From positions 1 to 28,235 of IMG/VR virus record IMGVR_UViG_3300024343_000998: a stretch of DNA of 28,235 bases. One strand, 5' to 3'. Shown here in pieces: positions 13,073-19,557 of the stretch. The position numbers and the translations under genes were made by a program. The notes beneath the pieces are model-generated. The model did no database searches. It saw only the letters and a program-made list of their open reading frames with translations, and was not told where the DNA came from. Each line of letters begins with the position of its first letter. The stretch's first letter is position 1. This stretch comes from a virus.

Positions 13073-13145
13073 CTGGTCCACCAGGTCTCGATCCTGGGAC
13101 ATCCAAATTAACAGTTTGGCGCTCTACCAACTGAGCTATGGACCA
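13073..13145 (-). tRNA. tRNA-Asn (GUU)
   Basis: 73 bases with a perfect 7-pair acceptor (TGGTCCA and TGGACCA), D-arm AGCTCAGTTGGTAGAGC, anticodon loop CTGTTAA and T-arm GGATCGAGACC. It lies five bases upstream of tRNA-Leu, in the same transcript. Confidence 0.93.
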
Positions 13146-13157
13146 ATATGCACAAAA

Positions 13158-13193
13158 CCACTGTACTATATAATTATACACTTCGTACAGTGG
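13158..13193. repeat. 9-base inverted repeat flanking the tRNA promoter -10
   Basis: CCACTGTAC (13158-13166) and GTACAGTGG (13185-13193) are perfect inverted copies 18 bases apart, and the TATAAT (13173-13178) lies between them. The arms cover the start-site side and the spacer side of the -10, as expected for an operator bound by a dimer. Confidence 0.65.
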
Positions 13194-13202
13194 CCTTGTC
13201 AA
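13173..13202 (-). promoter_or_regulatory. consensus promoter for tRNA-Asn and tRNA-Leu
   Basis: Perfect TTGACA (13197-13202), 18-base spacer, perfect TATAAT (13173-13178) on the minus strand. The -35 overlaps the stop codon of the gene at 13199-13348. The strongest promoter match in the window. Confidence 0.85.
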
Positions 13203-13348
13203 TGATTGATTGGTGATATTTTTACGACATTAATCTTTTTAATTTCGTCATCTATATTAAATATATCATGAATATATTCGCTTGCGTCTTCGGTATTAAA
13301 GGCTTCTACTTCTACCTCTACATCCAATTTAATGCGATATTTATTCAT
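13199..13348 (-). CDS. 49-residue acidic protein
   Basis: Starts MNKYRIKLDVEVEVEAFNTE: an alternating strand (KLDVEVEVEAF), then an acidic helix and a final strand. It is the alpha/beta size of a small adaptor domain. The ATG lies six bases after TGC-TATAAT, so it is probably leaderless. Function unknown. Confidence 0.65.
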   Translation of the reverse strand: MNKYRIKLDVEVEVEAFNTEDASEYIHDIFNIDDEIKKINVVKISPINH

Positions 13349-13354
13349 AAGATA

Positions 13355-13363
13355 ATTATAGCA
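13355..13363 (-). promoter_or_regulatory. extended -10 promoter, leaderless, for 13199-13348
   Basis: Minus-strand TGC-TATAAT with exactly six bases to the ATG at 13348 and no -35 match. Confidence 0.6.
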
Positions 13364-13654
13364 TTATTTAGCAGATTTTTTATCTACTGCTGAAAATGCT
13401 GCGTTGATCTCTGATACAGTTAATTTTCCATCATCTAGGAAACCTCGTGCAAGCCTTTCAACTACGGTGGCGACGCCAAGAGTCCCAGCTAATATTACTG
13501 CTTTAGCTGTGCTAATTCCTACTACTGCACCTGCTCCAATTACGGATAATCCAGATGCTGCAAATACTGCAATTATTCGCATAACAATGTTATTGATACT
13601 TGCAATTGCTCCTGATCCTACTTGTGTTGGTTCTTCAATATATGCTTTTGCCAT
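13364..13654 (-). CDS. small membrane protein with a DGKLT motif (possible holin)
   Basis: 96 residues with two Gly/Ala/Val-rich hydrophobic segments (about 22-45 and 48-65), then a charged end with FLDDGKLTVSEINAAFSAVD. Size and topology suit a holin or other phage membrane protein. The C-terminal unit closely resembles the DG(K/E)-L/I/V repeats of the giant exported protein two genes upstream, which suggests the proteins act together or share a domain origin. The ATG overlaps the preceding stop (TAATG). Confidence 0.7.
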   Translation of the reverse strand: MAKAYIEEPTQVGSGAIASINNIVMRIIAVFAASGLSVIGAGAVVGISTAKAVILAGTLGVATVVERLARGFLDDGKLTVSEINAAFSAVDKKSAK

Positions 13655-13836
13655 TATTCATCATCTCTATTTCTAATCGGATATGTGATTGCCCATGCAA
13701 TTAATGTACATATAATTGCATAGCCCACTATCGTCTTTGCGGATCCATCAAGAACTACCCAGGCAATAAACATACCCAGAAGTGTCCATAGCTGGTCAAT
13801 CATGTCTTGAAATACTCTTTTCATATAATTAATCAT
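13654..13836 (-). CDS. 60-residue membrane protein (possible holin)
   Basis: A short basic N-terminus (MINYMKRVFQDMIDQLWTLL) and two hydrophobic segments (about 17-30 and 37-52), ending RNRDDE. Either this or the next gene could be the holin for the CHAP lysin, but that gene is over 5 kb away. The start overlaps the stop of the giant exported protein; a later ATG at 13824 is also possible. Confidence 0.65.
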   Translation of the reverse strand: MINYMKRVFQDMIDQLWTLLGMFIAWVVLDGSAKTIVGYAIICTLIAWAITYPIRNRDDE

Positions 13837-16537
13837 TTTTTCTTCTCCTTATTCCCTTAGAGTCGCCAGAGGCTCCTCCTCCACCTGATCCACCTGAGTT
13901 CCCGCCAGAACCCCCCGTAGATCCTCCAGTGGAACCTGTCGCAGCTCCAACAGCATTTAACGCTGCTCCTGCTGCTACAACTGTTGCTACAACCATTTCG
14001 GTTGCTTCTTCTCTTTCGCTTTCTGTCATGTCTGCGCCTATGCTACCCAATGCTTGTAATGCTGCTCCAGGGTCATTAAATAATTCTGCTGCAAATGCCG
14101 CTGGGTCGGAAACCAGTTCTACTTGAACAGCAACCTCTGCTGTAATAACAACAGCCTCACCATTTTCGGATGTACGAACATCAACTGGTGTCTGTGGTGG
14201 TAAATCTGCTAATTTAATTCCAGCCTCTGCCACCTGTTCTTTAGTAAGATTTTTACCTTCTGGAACTGATTGAATTAATGCATCAGCAACAATATCTTTT
14301 TCTGCTTCAGACAACTTGCCATCTGAGCTGGCCAATGCAACAATTGCTGCAACATCTTCTTTTGATACTTCTCCATCTGAGGCAAGTGCTTCTAACACTG
14401 CTTCTTGATCTGCTACTGAAACTTTACCATCTGCTTTTAATGCCTCAATTAATTGATTAGTTTCTTTTGCATCAATTTCTCCATCTGCTGACATTGCATC
14501 TGCAATATCTGCAACTTCTGTGCTATCTAATTTACCGTCTGCTAATGCATCATCAACAGTATTATTTACATCTTCTTTTGATCCCGCCTCTGGCTCAACG
14601 GCTGGTGGTTCTTCTGCAGGTGGCTCTTCTGCAGGTGGTTCAACGGCTGGTGGCTCTTCTGCAGGTGGTTCTTCTGCAGGTGGTTCTTCTGCAGGTGGCT
14701 CTTCTGCAGGTGGTTCTTCTGCAGGTGGCTCTTCTGCAGGTGGTTCTTCTGCAGGTGGCTCTTCTGCAGGTGGTTCAACGGCTGGTGGCTCTTCTGCAGG
14801 TGGTTCAACTGCTGGTGGTTCAACGGCTGGTGGCTCTTCTGCAGGTGGTTCAACGGCTGGTGGTTCAACGGCTGGTGGTTCAACGGCTGGTGGTTCAACG
14901 GCTGGTGGCTCAACGGCTGGTGGCTCAACGGGAGCGGGTGGAGTAGGAACTACTACAGGAGTTGGGGCAGGAATAGAATTAATAACTGTCTGTGCTGTTT
15001 CAATAATTGTTGGTGCAGTTAATACTTTTTCAACTGCAGTAGATACAACTGCAAGTGCTGCAACTTTATTTGTTAAATCTGTATTTGCAGTAGATAATGC
15101 TGTTATTGTATTATTTGAAACAGTTGCAATTGGAGCAATTGGCGTATTGCTTGCTGTATTTGCTGCTACAACTGTTGTAATTGCAGAGTTTAATGTTGCA
15201 ATTTGTGCATTTGCTGTTTCAATTGCTGCTTGTACTGTAGCGGTATTTGGATCTGGAATTGGTGTAAATGTTGTACCTTGGCTTATAGTTCCATTAAATC
15301 CAGGCCCAGAATTAGTGTCTTGAATTGCTGTTACTGATCCACCAGTAGTTTCTCTTACATTAAATCTAGTTCCATTAGGAATTGGCCCAGTTACATTTAC
15401 ATCTGCTGACCATGCTCCATCTGCTGGGTTGACGTCAGCATTAAATCTAATTTGTGTCATTTGTGTATCAGCAGTCATTTGTGGGTATGGTCTTACATCC
15501 CATGCAATAGATAATGTATTTGTGGTTGTTGAATAAGTAACTCCAGAGCCATTACTCCATGTAGTCCAGTCATATCCTGCTATAGAAATAGAAGGAGCAT
15601 TGGGAGTTGAATAATAGTTTCCGCCTTCATTTACTCCAAAGGTAATTGTTGCATTAGATCCAACATAGACATTTGAATAAGTTACTCCGCCCATTTGTAA
15701 ATTAAATGGAAGAATCATTCTAACTCCAGCATCGTCTGTATTTGCCAGAACATTCCGTGTTGTGCCAATTGTGGCCACTAGAGCATTTACTGCATCCTGA
15801 GCATTATTAATTGCAATATTTGCTTGGGTTAATTGTGTTTGTGCTTCTGTCCGTGCAGGTGTTACCGCTGCTACCGCCGTAGTTGCTGTAGCAACTGTTG
15901 CGGTGGCCGTATCTATTGCTGTCTGTGCGGTTTGAACTAAAGCCGTGGCTGTTTCTGATTGAGCAATTTCTGTTGCAATTGCTGCAGCAACTTGAGCTAC
16001 CGTTGTAGGGGCTTCTGTCATTAAAGGAGTTGCTGTAGATATTACTGTGGCTGTTGCAGAATCTATGGTAGTAACGGCTTGCGTTACTATTGTTTGTGCT
16101 GCTGCAACTTCTGGTGCTTGAGTTGTGGCTGCCACTGGTATCGCAGCTACGGATTGAGTGACCGATGCTACTGTTGAAGTAACTGTCTGAGTAACTGCTG
16201 TTGCTGTTTCTACAGCTGAGGATACATTTGAAACTTCTGCTACCGAAGCGGTGGCTGCTGTAACTGCTGTATTTGCTGCTGCTACAGCAGTATTAGATGC
16301 TGCTACTGCTTGAACCGCTGTTGCTACTGTTACTGTTGCTGTATCTGATGCTGCTACCGCTTGTGCAACTTCTGTTGCAGCCGTTGTAAGTGCTGTGTTA
16401 ACTGCTTGTTGTGCAGGGCTTACTACTACTTGTTCAGCTGGTGCTGGGACTTCGTCTGCGTATGCATTATTTGGGCCAAAAAGGAAAAGCCAGCCAATTA
16501 TAAAAAGGCTGGTAGCGAATAAACGAATTCTGGTCAA
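13829..16537 (-). CDS. giant exported multi-repeat surface protein
   Basis: 902 residues from a TTG start with a strong AGGAGGG seven bases upstream. Order of parts: signal peptide (about 1-28, ending AYADEV); Ala/Thr/Val-rich helical region (30-255); a globular beta-rich domain (about 257-430, with VGSNATITFGVNEGGNYYST); a second Ala/Thr region; a Pro-rich stalk of about two dozen EPPAV/EPPAE units (about 535-650); five 18-residue DG(K/E)-type repeats (about 654-750) that could bind calcium or be TerB-like; and a Gly/Ser-rich tail ending IRRRKND. There is no LPxTG motif. It is built like a Gram-positive wall-spanning protein, yet lies in a phage. Display on the host surface or incorporation into the virion are both possible. 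Confidence 0.85.
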   Translation of the reverse strand: MTRIRLFATSLFIIGWLFLFGPNNAYADEVPAPAEQVVVSPAQQAVNTALTTAATEVAQAVAASDTATVTVATAVQAVAASNTAVAAANTAVTAATASVAEVSNVSSAVETATAVTQTVTSTVASVTQSVAAIPVAATTQAPEVAAAQTIVTQAVTTIDSATATVISTATPLMTEAPTTVAQVAAAIATEIAQSETATALVQTAQTAIDTATATVATATTAVAAVTPARTEAQTQLTQANIAINNAQDAVNALVATIGTTRNVLANTDDAGVRMILPFNLQMGGVTYSNVYVGSNATITFGVNEGGNYYSTPNAPSISIAGYDWTTWSNGSGVTYSTTTNTLSIAWDVRPYPQMTADTQMTQIRFNADVNPADGAWSADVNVTGPIPNGTRFNVRETTGGSVTAIQDTNSGPGFNGTISQGTTFTPIPDPNTATVQAAIETANAQIATLNSAITTVVAANTASNTPIAPIATVSNNTITALSTANTDLTNKVAALAVVSTAVEKVLTAPTIIETAQTVINSIPAPTPVVVPTPPAPVEPPAVEPPAVEPPAVEPPAVEPPAVEPPAEEPPAVEPPAVEPPAEEPPAVEPPAEEPPAEEPPAEEPPAEEPPAEEPPAEEPPAEEPPAEEPPAVEPPAEEPPAEEPPAVEPEAGSKEDVNNTVDDALADGKLDSTEVADIADAMSADGEIDAKETNQLIEALKADGKVSVADQEAVLEALASDGEVSKEDVAAIVALASSDGKLSEAEKDIVADALIQSVPEGKNLTKEQVAEAGIKLADLPPQTPVDVRTSENGEAVVITAEVAVQVELVSDPAAFAAELFNDPGAALQALGSIGADMTESEREEATEMVVATVVAAGAALNAVGAATGSTGGSTGGSGGNSGGSGGGGASGDSKGIRRRKND
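14587..14940 (-). repeat. 15-base coding minisatellite (EPPAV/EPPAE)
   Basis: About 23 tandem 15-base units encode the Pro-rich stalk of the giant exported protein. Units come in two kinds, with Val or Glu at the variable position, arranged irregularly. This suggests past slippage or unequal exchange and makes the length easy to change. Confidence 0.9.
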
Positions 16538-16549
16538 CTAATGACCCTC

Positions 16550-16579
16550 CTAAGTAATGCAATATTTTTGCTTACTTAG
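16550..16579. repeat. inverted repeat CTAAGTAA / TTACTTAG before the 902-residue gene
   Basis: Perfect 8-base arms (16550-16557 and 16572-16579) lie between the -10 box and the AGGAGGG ribosome site. They could be an operator at the start point, or an RNA hairpin that controls access to the ribosome site. Confidence 0.55.
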
Positions 16580-16581
16580 TA

Positions 16582-16608
16582 ATTATAGCAGAATGTTAGT
16601 TTAAACTA
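16582..16608 (-). promoter_or_regulatory. extended -10 promoter with upstream palindrome
   Basis: Minus-strand TGC-TATAAT (16582-16590). Nine bases upstream of the -10 hexamer is a 12-base palindrome TAGTTTAAACTA (16597-16608), near the expected -35 position and including the stop codon of the FmdB-like gene. No -35 consensus, so an activator or repressor site is plausible. Confidence 0.5.
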
Positions 16609-16794
16609 CTTAGGATTATCTGTTTTATAAAAACCGTTACCTTTAAACTGTATGCCAAATGGCGTAAAGAATCGTGTCATTGTAGACTCACATTCTTCGC
16701 AAATGTATCCTGGATCGTCTTCTGATATTGATCTTGTTACAGAAAGAGTTGCATGTGCATCATCTTCTGAACACTTATATTCGTATACTGGCAT
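16606..16794 (-). CDS. FmdB-type small zinc-ribbon protein
   Basis: 62 residues from the second ATG, which has better spacing from AAGGGA. It begins MPVYEYKC as FmdB-family proteins do and has CEEC at about residues 32-35. The first knuckle has only one Cys (KCSEDDAH) where the family normally has CxxC, so its zinc site may be altered or use His/Asp. The family was named for a putative regulator of formamidase; most members have no known role. Confidence 0.8.
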   Translation of the reverse strand: MPVYEYKCSEDDAHATLSVTRSISEDDPGYICEECESTMTRFFTPFGIQFKGNGFYKTDNPK

Positions 16795-16854
16795 CATTTC
16801 CCTTAAGTTTGGTGAGCAGTTTTAATACATGCTCAGGTATAGGTGTACACCCGA

Positions 16855-17271
16855 TTATTTTATTTTTAGAATTTTAGGTTGTTTTTCTTTAGGTAGATTT
16901 CTAACAACATGAATGTGTAGCATTCCGTCCTTTAGCTCTACATTTGAAACTTCCATGTATTCACTTAGTTCAAAAATTCTTGTGAACTTACGTGCAGCGA
17001 TTCCTTTATGAACTACCTCTGCGTCTGTTACCTCTGTAATTTCACCTGTAATCCAGAGACTTCCGTCTTCAATTGATACAGTTAAATCTTCTCTTGTGAA
17101 TCCAGCAACTGCCAGCGATAGCTGGTAGTTATCTTCGTCTAACTTTAATAAATCATACGGCGGAAATGCTGTATTATTTACCTTACTTAGACTATTGAAA
17201 CGCTCCAACTCTCGGTTGAAACCAATAAAAAATGGATCCTTGAAAAGATCCATGGCGAATTGTGTTACCAT
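16855..17271 (-). CDS. Hsp20 small heat-shock protein
   Basis: 138 residues with an alpha-crystallin domain: AFPPYDLLKLDEDNYQLSLA, GFTREDLTVSIEDGSLWITG and the family end IHVVRNLP, then an IxI-like tail (ILKIK). A clear AAAGGAG lies six bases before the ATG. Small Hsps hold unfolding proteins; phages of several groups carry them, possibly to help virion assembly or stressed hosts. It is divergent from the plus-strand oxygenase, with a shared 70-base control region. Confidence 0.93.
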   Translation of the reverse strand: MVTQFAMDLFKDPFFIGFNRELERFNSLSKVNNTAFPPYDLLKLDEDNYQLSLAVAGFTREDLTVSIEDGSLWITGEITEVTDAEVVHKGIAARKFTRIFELSEYMEVSNVELKDGMLHIHVVRNLPKEKQPKILKIK

Positions 17272-17298
17272 TTTGTGCTCCTTTTAAGCGAGTTAAAT

Positions 17299-17323
17299 TA
17301 GTACCCCCTAGCGGCAGGTACTA
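17299..17323. repeat. inverted repeat TAGTACC / GGTACTA between hsp20 and the plus-strand gene
   Basis: Perfect 7-base arms (17299-17305 and 17317-17323) flank an 11-base centre in the only divergent intergenic region of the window. Its place suggests an operator that could control both genes. It does not match the HspR/HAIR consensus. Confidence 0.5.
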
Positions 17324-17331
17324 CTATATTG

Positions 17332-17337
17332 TACAAT
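17332..17337 (+). promoter_or_regulatory. -10 box, leaderless, for the plus-strand oxygenase
   Basis: TACAAT with exactly six bases to the ATG at 17344. An overlapping TATATT at 17325-17330 is an alternative -10. No ribosome site and no good -35. Confidence 0.45.
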
Positions 17338-17343
17338 AGAAGT

Positions 17344-17931
17344 ATGGAAAAAGTCAATATAGATAAATATGTAATTATGATCAAAGACATAATTGATCAA
17401 GAAGAAGCAGATTTTTTGATAGATATGGCAAAGGGTGCAACTGATGAAGAATGGGACGCATACAGGAAAAGCCTTGGTGAGGAAGCTGACTCTGTAAATG
17501 CCGCCTATGGTGACTGGAAAAAACAAATGCTTTGGCTTGAGCTAAACCCAAATCTATTTGAAAGAGCAAAAGATCTTGTTGAGTCTATTAACAAGCGATG
17601 CATTTATTTAATAAATGATCATTATCAAACTGATTATATTTTAGACCCACTATACAATATATATAAGTTTAGAGAGGGTGATTTTATGAAAGAGCACCAT
17701 GACTCTGGGCTCTCACCAGACATCAAACTTGGTGTGGTTTTATATTTAAATGATGATTTTGAAGGTGGAGAAATTTATTACCCAAAGGCTAATCTTGAGA
17801 TAAAGCCAATAGCAAGATCTCTTGTTGTACACCCATCTGGAATGATATACAGACACGGAGTTAAAGCAGTAAGCAATGGAGAAAGATTTAGCTTAGCTGG
17901 ATTTGCAAGACTTAATCATTCTAACTCGTAA
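17344..17931 (+). CDS. 2OG-Fe(II) oxygenase, P4Hc-like, only plus-strand gene
   Basis: 195 residues from the ATG at 17344; an upstream in-frame TTG at 17329 is less likely because the -10 box lies over that region. Iron ligands H118-H-D120 (KEHHDSG) and H171 (YRHGV), 2OG anchor R181 (GERFSLAGFAR), and the family strand YLNDDFEGGEIYY. It is most like the one at 26766-27281 in the GGEI-YYPK/NYPK segment. Its 3' end overlaps the convergent JmjC-type gene by 16 bases. The lone opposite orientation hints at a separately acquired, self-regulated gene. Substrate unknown. Confidence 0.9.
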   Translation: MEKVNIDKYVIMIKDIIDQEEADFLIDMAKGATDEEWDAYRKSLGEEADSVNAAYGDWKKQMLWLELNPNLFERAKDLVESINKRCIYLINDHYQTDYILDPLYNIYKFREGDFMKEHHDSGLSPDIKLGVVLYLNDDFEGGEIYYPKANLEIKPIARSLVVHPSGMIYRHGVKAVSNGERFSLAGFARLNHSNS

Positions 17932-18578
17932 CTTTCTGGAATTACAAAAGGCCTTTTGATATGATTTCCTTTTTCATTTGCAGACTTTGGTCTGTTTGGG
18001 CTATCCTTAAACTGATAAGATAACACTATTCCAGCCCTTGGCATAATATGGTTTACTGCATGCTGTACTCCAGTGGGGACAACTATTACATCCCCTGGCT
18101 CCATATTGTAAACAAATGAAGGCTCGGTGTCTTCTGGGCTTGTTCTTGTTTCCCATACTGTAGACCCTTGACACTGCCAATGAACATTTACCCAATCGTC
18201 TGCATGTGATGGAACATTGGGCTCGTTTGAATTAAAATTAATAAATGAGGTACCGCCCCAAGCATTTTCTTCGTATACCATGTCAAATAAATTTTTAAGA
18301 TTAGACACCTCTGGAAAAAAATTTCTGGATTTGCCTGGCTCATTTATTACATCTCTAACTTGGTAATAAAAACCATGTTTTTGCTGTACACCATTTAAAA
18401 TCTTGTAGTTTGGAGCGTCATTCATTGCTTTTATTGCTGGGCCCTTGTTTAGCTGATAATTAAAATGGTTTAAAAATTGATCCCATGAAGGGGTAACTGG
18501 TATTAAGTTTTTAAAAAATGCTGGTACGCCATCTTTTGTGGACTGCTCTACTATTGCTTTTACTTCTGTAAGCTTCAT
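17916..18578 (-). CDS. JmjC/cupin-type 2OG-Fe(II) oxygenase
   Basis: 220 residues. H125-A-D127 (PSHADDW) and H173 (GVQHAV) give the iron triad, with NVHWQCQGSTVWE, the turn MEPGDVIVVPTG and the strand PRAGIVLSYQF as in JmjC/cupin-8 hydroxylases. It is a clear relative of 6036-6644, so the pair may come from an old duplication or parallel recruitment. The ATG overlaps the thermonuclease stop (ATGA). Likely substrates in this fold are proteins or RNA, but this is not determined here. Confidence 0.87.
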   Translation of the reverse strand: MKLTEVKAIVEQSTKDGVPAFFKNLIPVTPSWDQFLNHFNYQLNKGPAIKAMNDAPNYKILNGVQQKHGFYYQVRDVINEPGKSRNFFPEVSNLKNLFDMVYEENAWGGTSFINFNSNEPNVPSHADDWVNVHWQCQGSTVWETRTSPEDTEPSFVYNMEPGDVIVVPTGVQHAVNHIMPRAGIVLSYQFKDSPNRPKSANEKGNHIKRPFVIPESYELE

Positions 18579-18979
18579 TTCTTTTTAGATCTAGCTTTTG
18601 CAAGAGCTTCAAAATCTTTTACCTTGGTGTCTCCGAGGTATCCCCAAGCGTAGCCGTCTGATATCATCTGCTCATTAATAGATACTGATTGATCATCAAT
18701 AAACAGCCATCCAAGGATTCTGCCATATTTTTCAGATGAGTCCATCTTTTCTGTCTTAATCTTTATTGACTTAGCATCTTTTATTTTGTATTTTAAATAC
18801 TCCTTAGCCTCAAGGCCTAATTTTTTTTCTGCAAGATCTTTAGTTCTTGATTCTGGAGTATCTATTCCAGCTAGCCTTACTCTTGATGCAAATAGAATAT
18901 CAAAACCTAGATCGATGAGGACATCAATTGTGTCCCCATCGACTACGCCTTCTACTTTTCTAACGTAATACTCGTACAT
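18575..18979 (-). CDS. thermonuclease-like (SNase) nuclease
   Basis: 134 residues, essentially one staphylococcal-nuclease OB-fold domain. The catalytic set is complete: the DGDT metal site (residues 14-17), R35, D40 and E43 in RLAGIDTPE, and R87 in YGRILGW. It would cut DNA and RNA with Ca2+. It lacks a signal peptide, so it should act in the cytoplasm, perhaps on host nucleic acid. The ATG overlaps the lysin stop (TAATG), and it is coupled to the JmjC-type gene. Confidence 0.92.
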   Translation of the reverse strand: MYEYYVRKVEGVVDGDTIDVLIDLGFDILFASRVRLAGIDTPESRTKDLAEKKLGLEAKEYLKYKIKDAKSIKIKTEKMDSSEKYGRILGWLFIDDQSVSINEQMISDGYAWGYLGDTKVKDFEALAKARSKKK

Positions 18980-19545
18980 TATTTCTTTTTTACTGCAGAT
19001 TTTTTGACTGGTGCAGCCTTCTTAGCTGGTGCAGCCTTCTTAGCTGGTGCATCCCAATCTGGGCGAGCAACTGCCATAACTAGGCTGTAAGCTCTCTTCT
19101 TAAGAAATACTCCGTCACCGTTTGACTGTGATCCCTTAGAATCTCCGCTAGTGTTTCCTTCGAAACAGTGTAGGTTTTTACCATCATTCTTGTAAACAAT
19201 TCCTACATGCTCTGTATCGGTTGGCGTCTTGTCAAAGTTAAAGAATACAACATCTCCTGGCTGTGCCTGTCCAATTGGAACAATTCTTTTATTCTTTGCA
19301 AACCATTGTGCTCCTGCATCGCAAGATGCAAAGCCTTTCTTTGTTGAAGCTGCAACTAGGTGTACTAGTCCTGCATCATCAAAGCATCCTGATACGAACA
19401 TTGCACACCATGGCTGATTGTTCATTCCATAACGCTTGCCAAAAATTGTATCGTTATTTGGTCCTTCTGCATACTTTTCATCAGCATACTTTTTAGCTGC
19501 TGCTAAAACCTTGATTGCATTTGGGTGTCTTGTTTCTGTTGCCAT
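18979..19545 (-). CDS. CHAP-domain endolysin-like protein with AKKAAP tail
   Basis: 188 residues. A CHAP (NlpC/P60-like) cysteine peptidase domain covers about 10-165, with C47 (QPWCAMF), H113 (TEHVGIV) and E129/N131 (CFEGNTS) as the catalytic set. The last 25 residues are Lys/Ala/Pro repeats (APAKKAAPAKKAAPVKK), a basic tail that may bind wall polymers, DNA or membrane. Most likely it cuts peptidoglycan cross-bridges at lysis; a virion-associated hydrolase is the alternative. AGGAG precedes the ATG. No signal peptide, so export would need a holin. Confidence 0.88.
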   Translation of the reverse strand: MATETRHPNAIKVLAAAKKYADEKYAEGPNNDTIFGKRYGMNNQPWCAMFVSGCFDDAGLVHLVAASTKKGFASCDAGAQWFAKNKRIVPIGQAQPGDVVFFNFDKTPTDTEHVGIVYKNDGKNLHCFEGNTSGDSKGSQSNGDGVFLKKRAYSLVMAVARPDWDAPAKKAAPAKKAAPVKKSAVKKK

Positions 19546-19557
19546 TTCTATCTCCTA

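Noticed and set aside
12954-13202. Minus-strand 82-codon frame over the tRNA-Asn/Leu region
   Set aside because: It is the translated sequence of the two tRNAs and their promoter.
14587-14940. CRISPR-like tandem array
   Set aside because: Unit length is 15 bases without spacers, and it encodes an in-frame Pro-rich stalk.
14467-15323. Long plus-strand open frames across the Pro-rich repeat
   Set aside because: They are antisense readings of the 15-base repeat (Leu/Val/Gln or Gly/Ser/Ala repeats), with no start signals, opposite to a well-supported minus-strand gene.
13829-16537. LPxTG sortase-anchored protein
   Set aside because: Overall design is similar, but no LPxTG-like motif or C-terminal membrane helix is visible; the end is Gly/Ser-rich plus a few basic residues.
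16775-16860. Minus-strand frame giving IIGCTPIPEHVLKLLTKLKG and a few more residues between Hsp20 and the FmdB-like gene
   Set aside because: The peptide looks protein-like and ends inside the next gene, but there is no ATG, GTG or TTG and no ribosome site; an ATA or ATC start would be needed.
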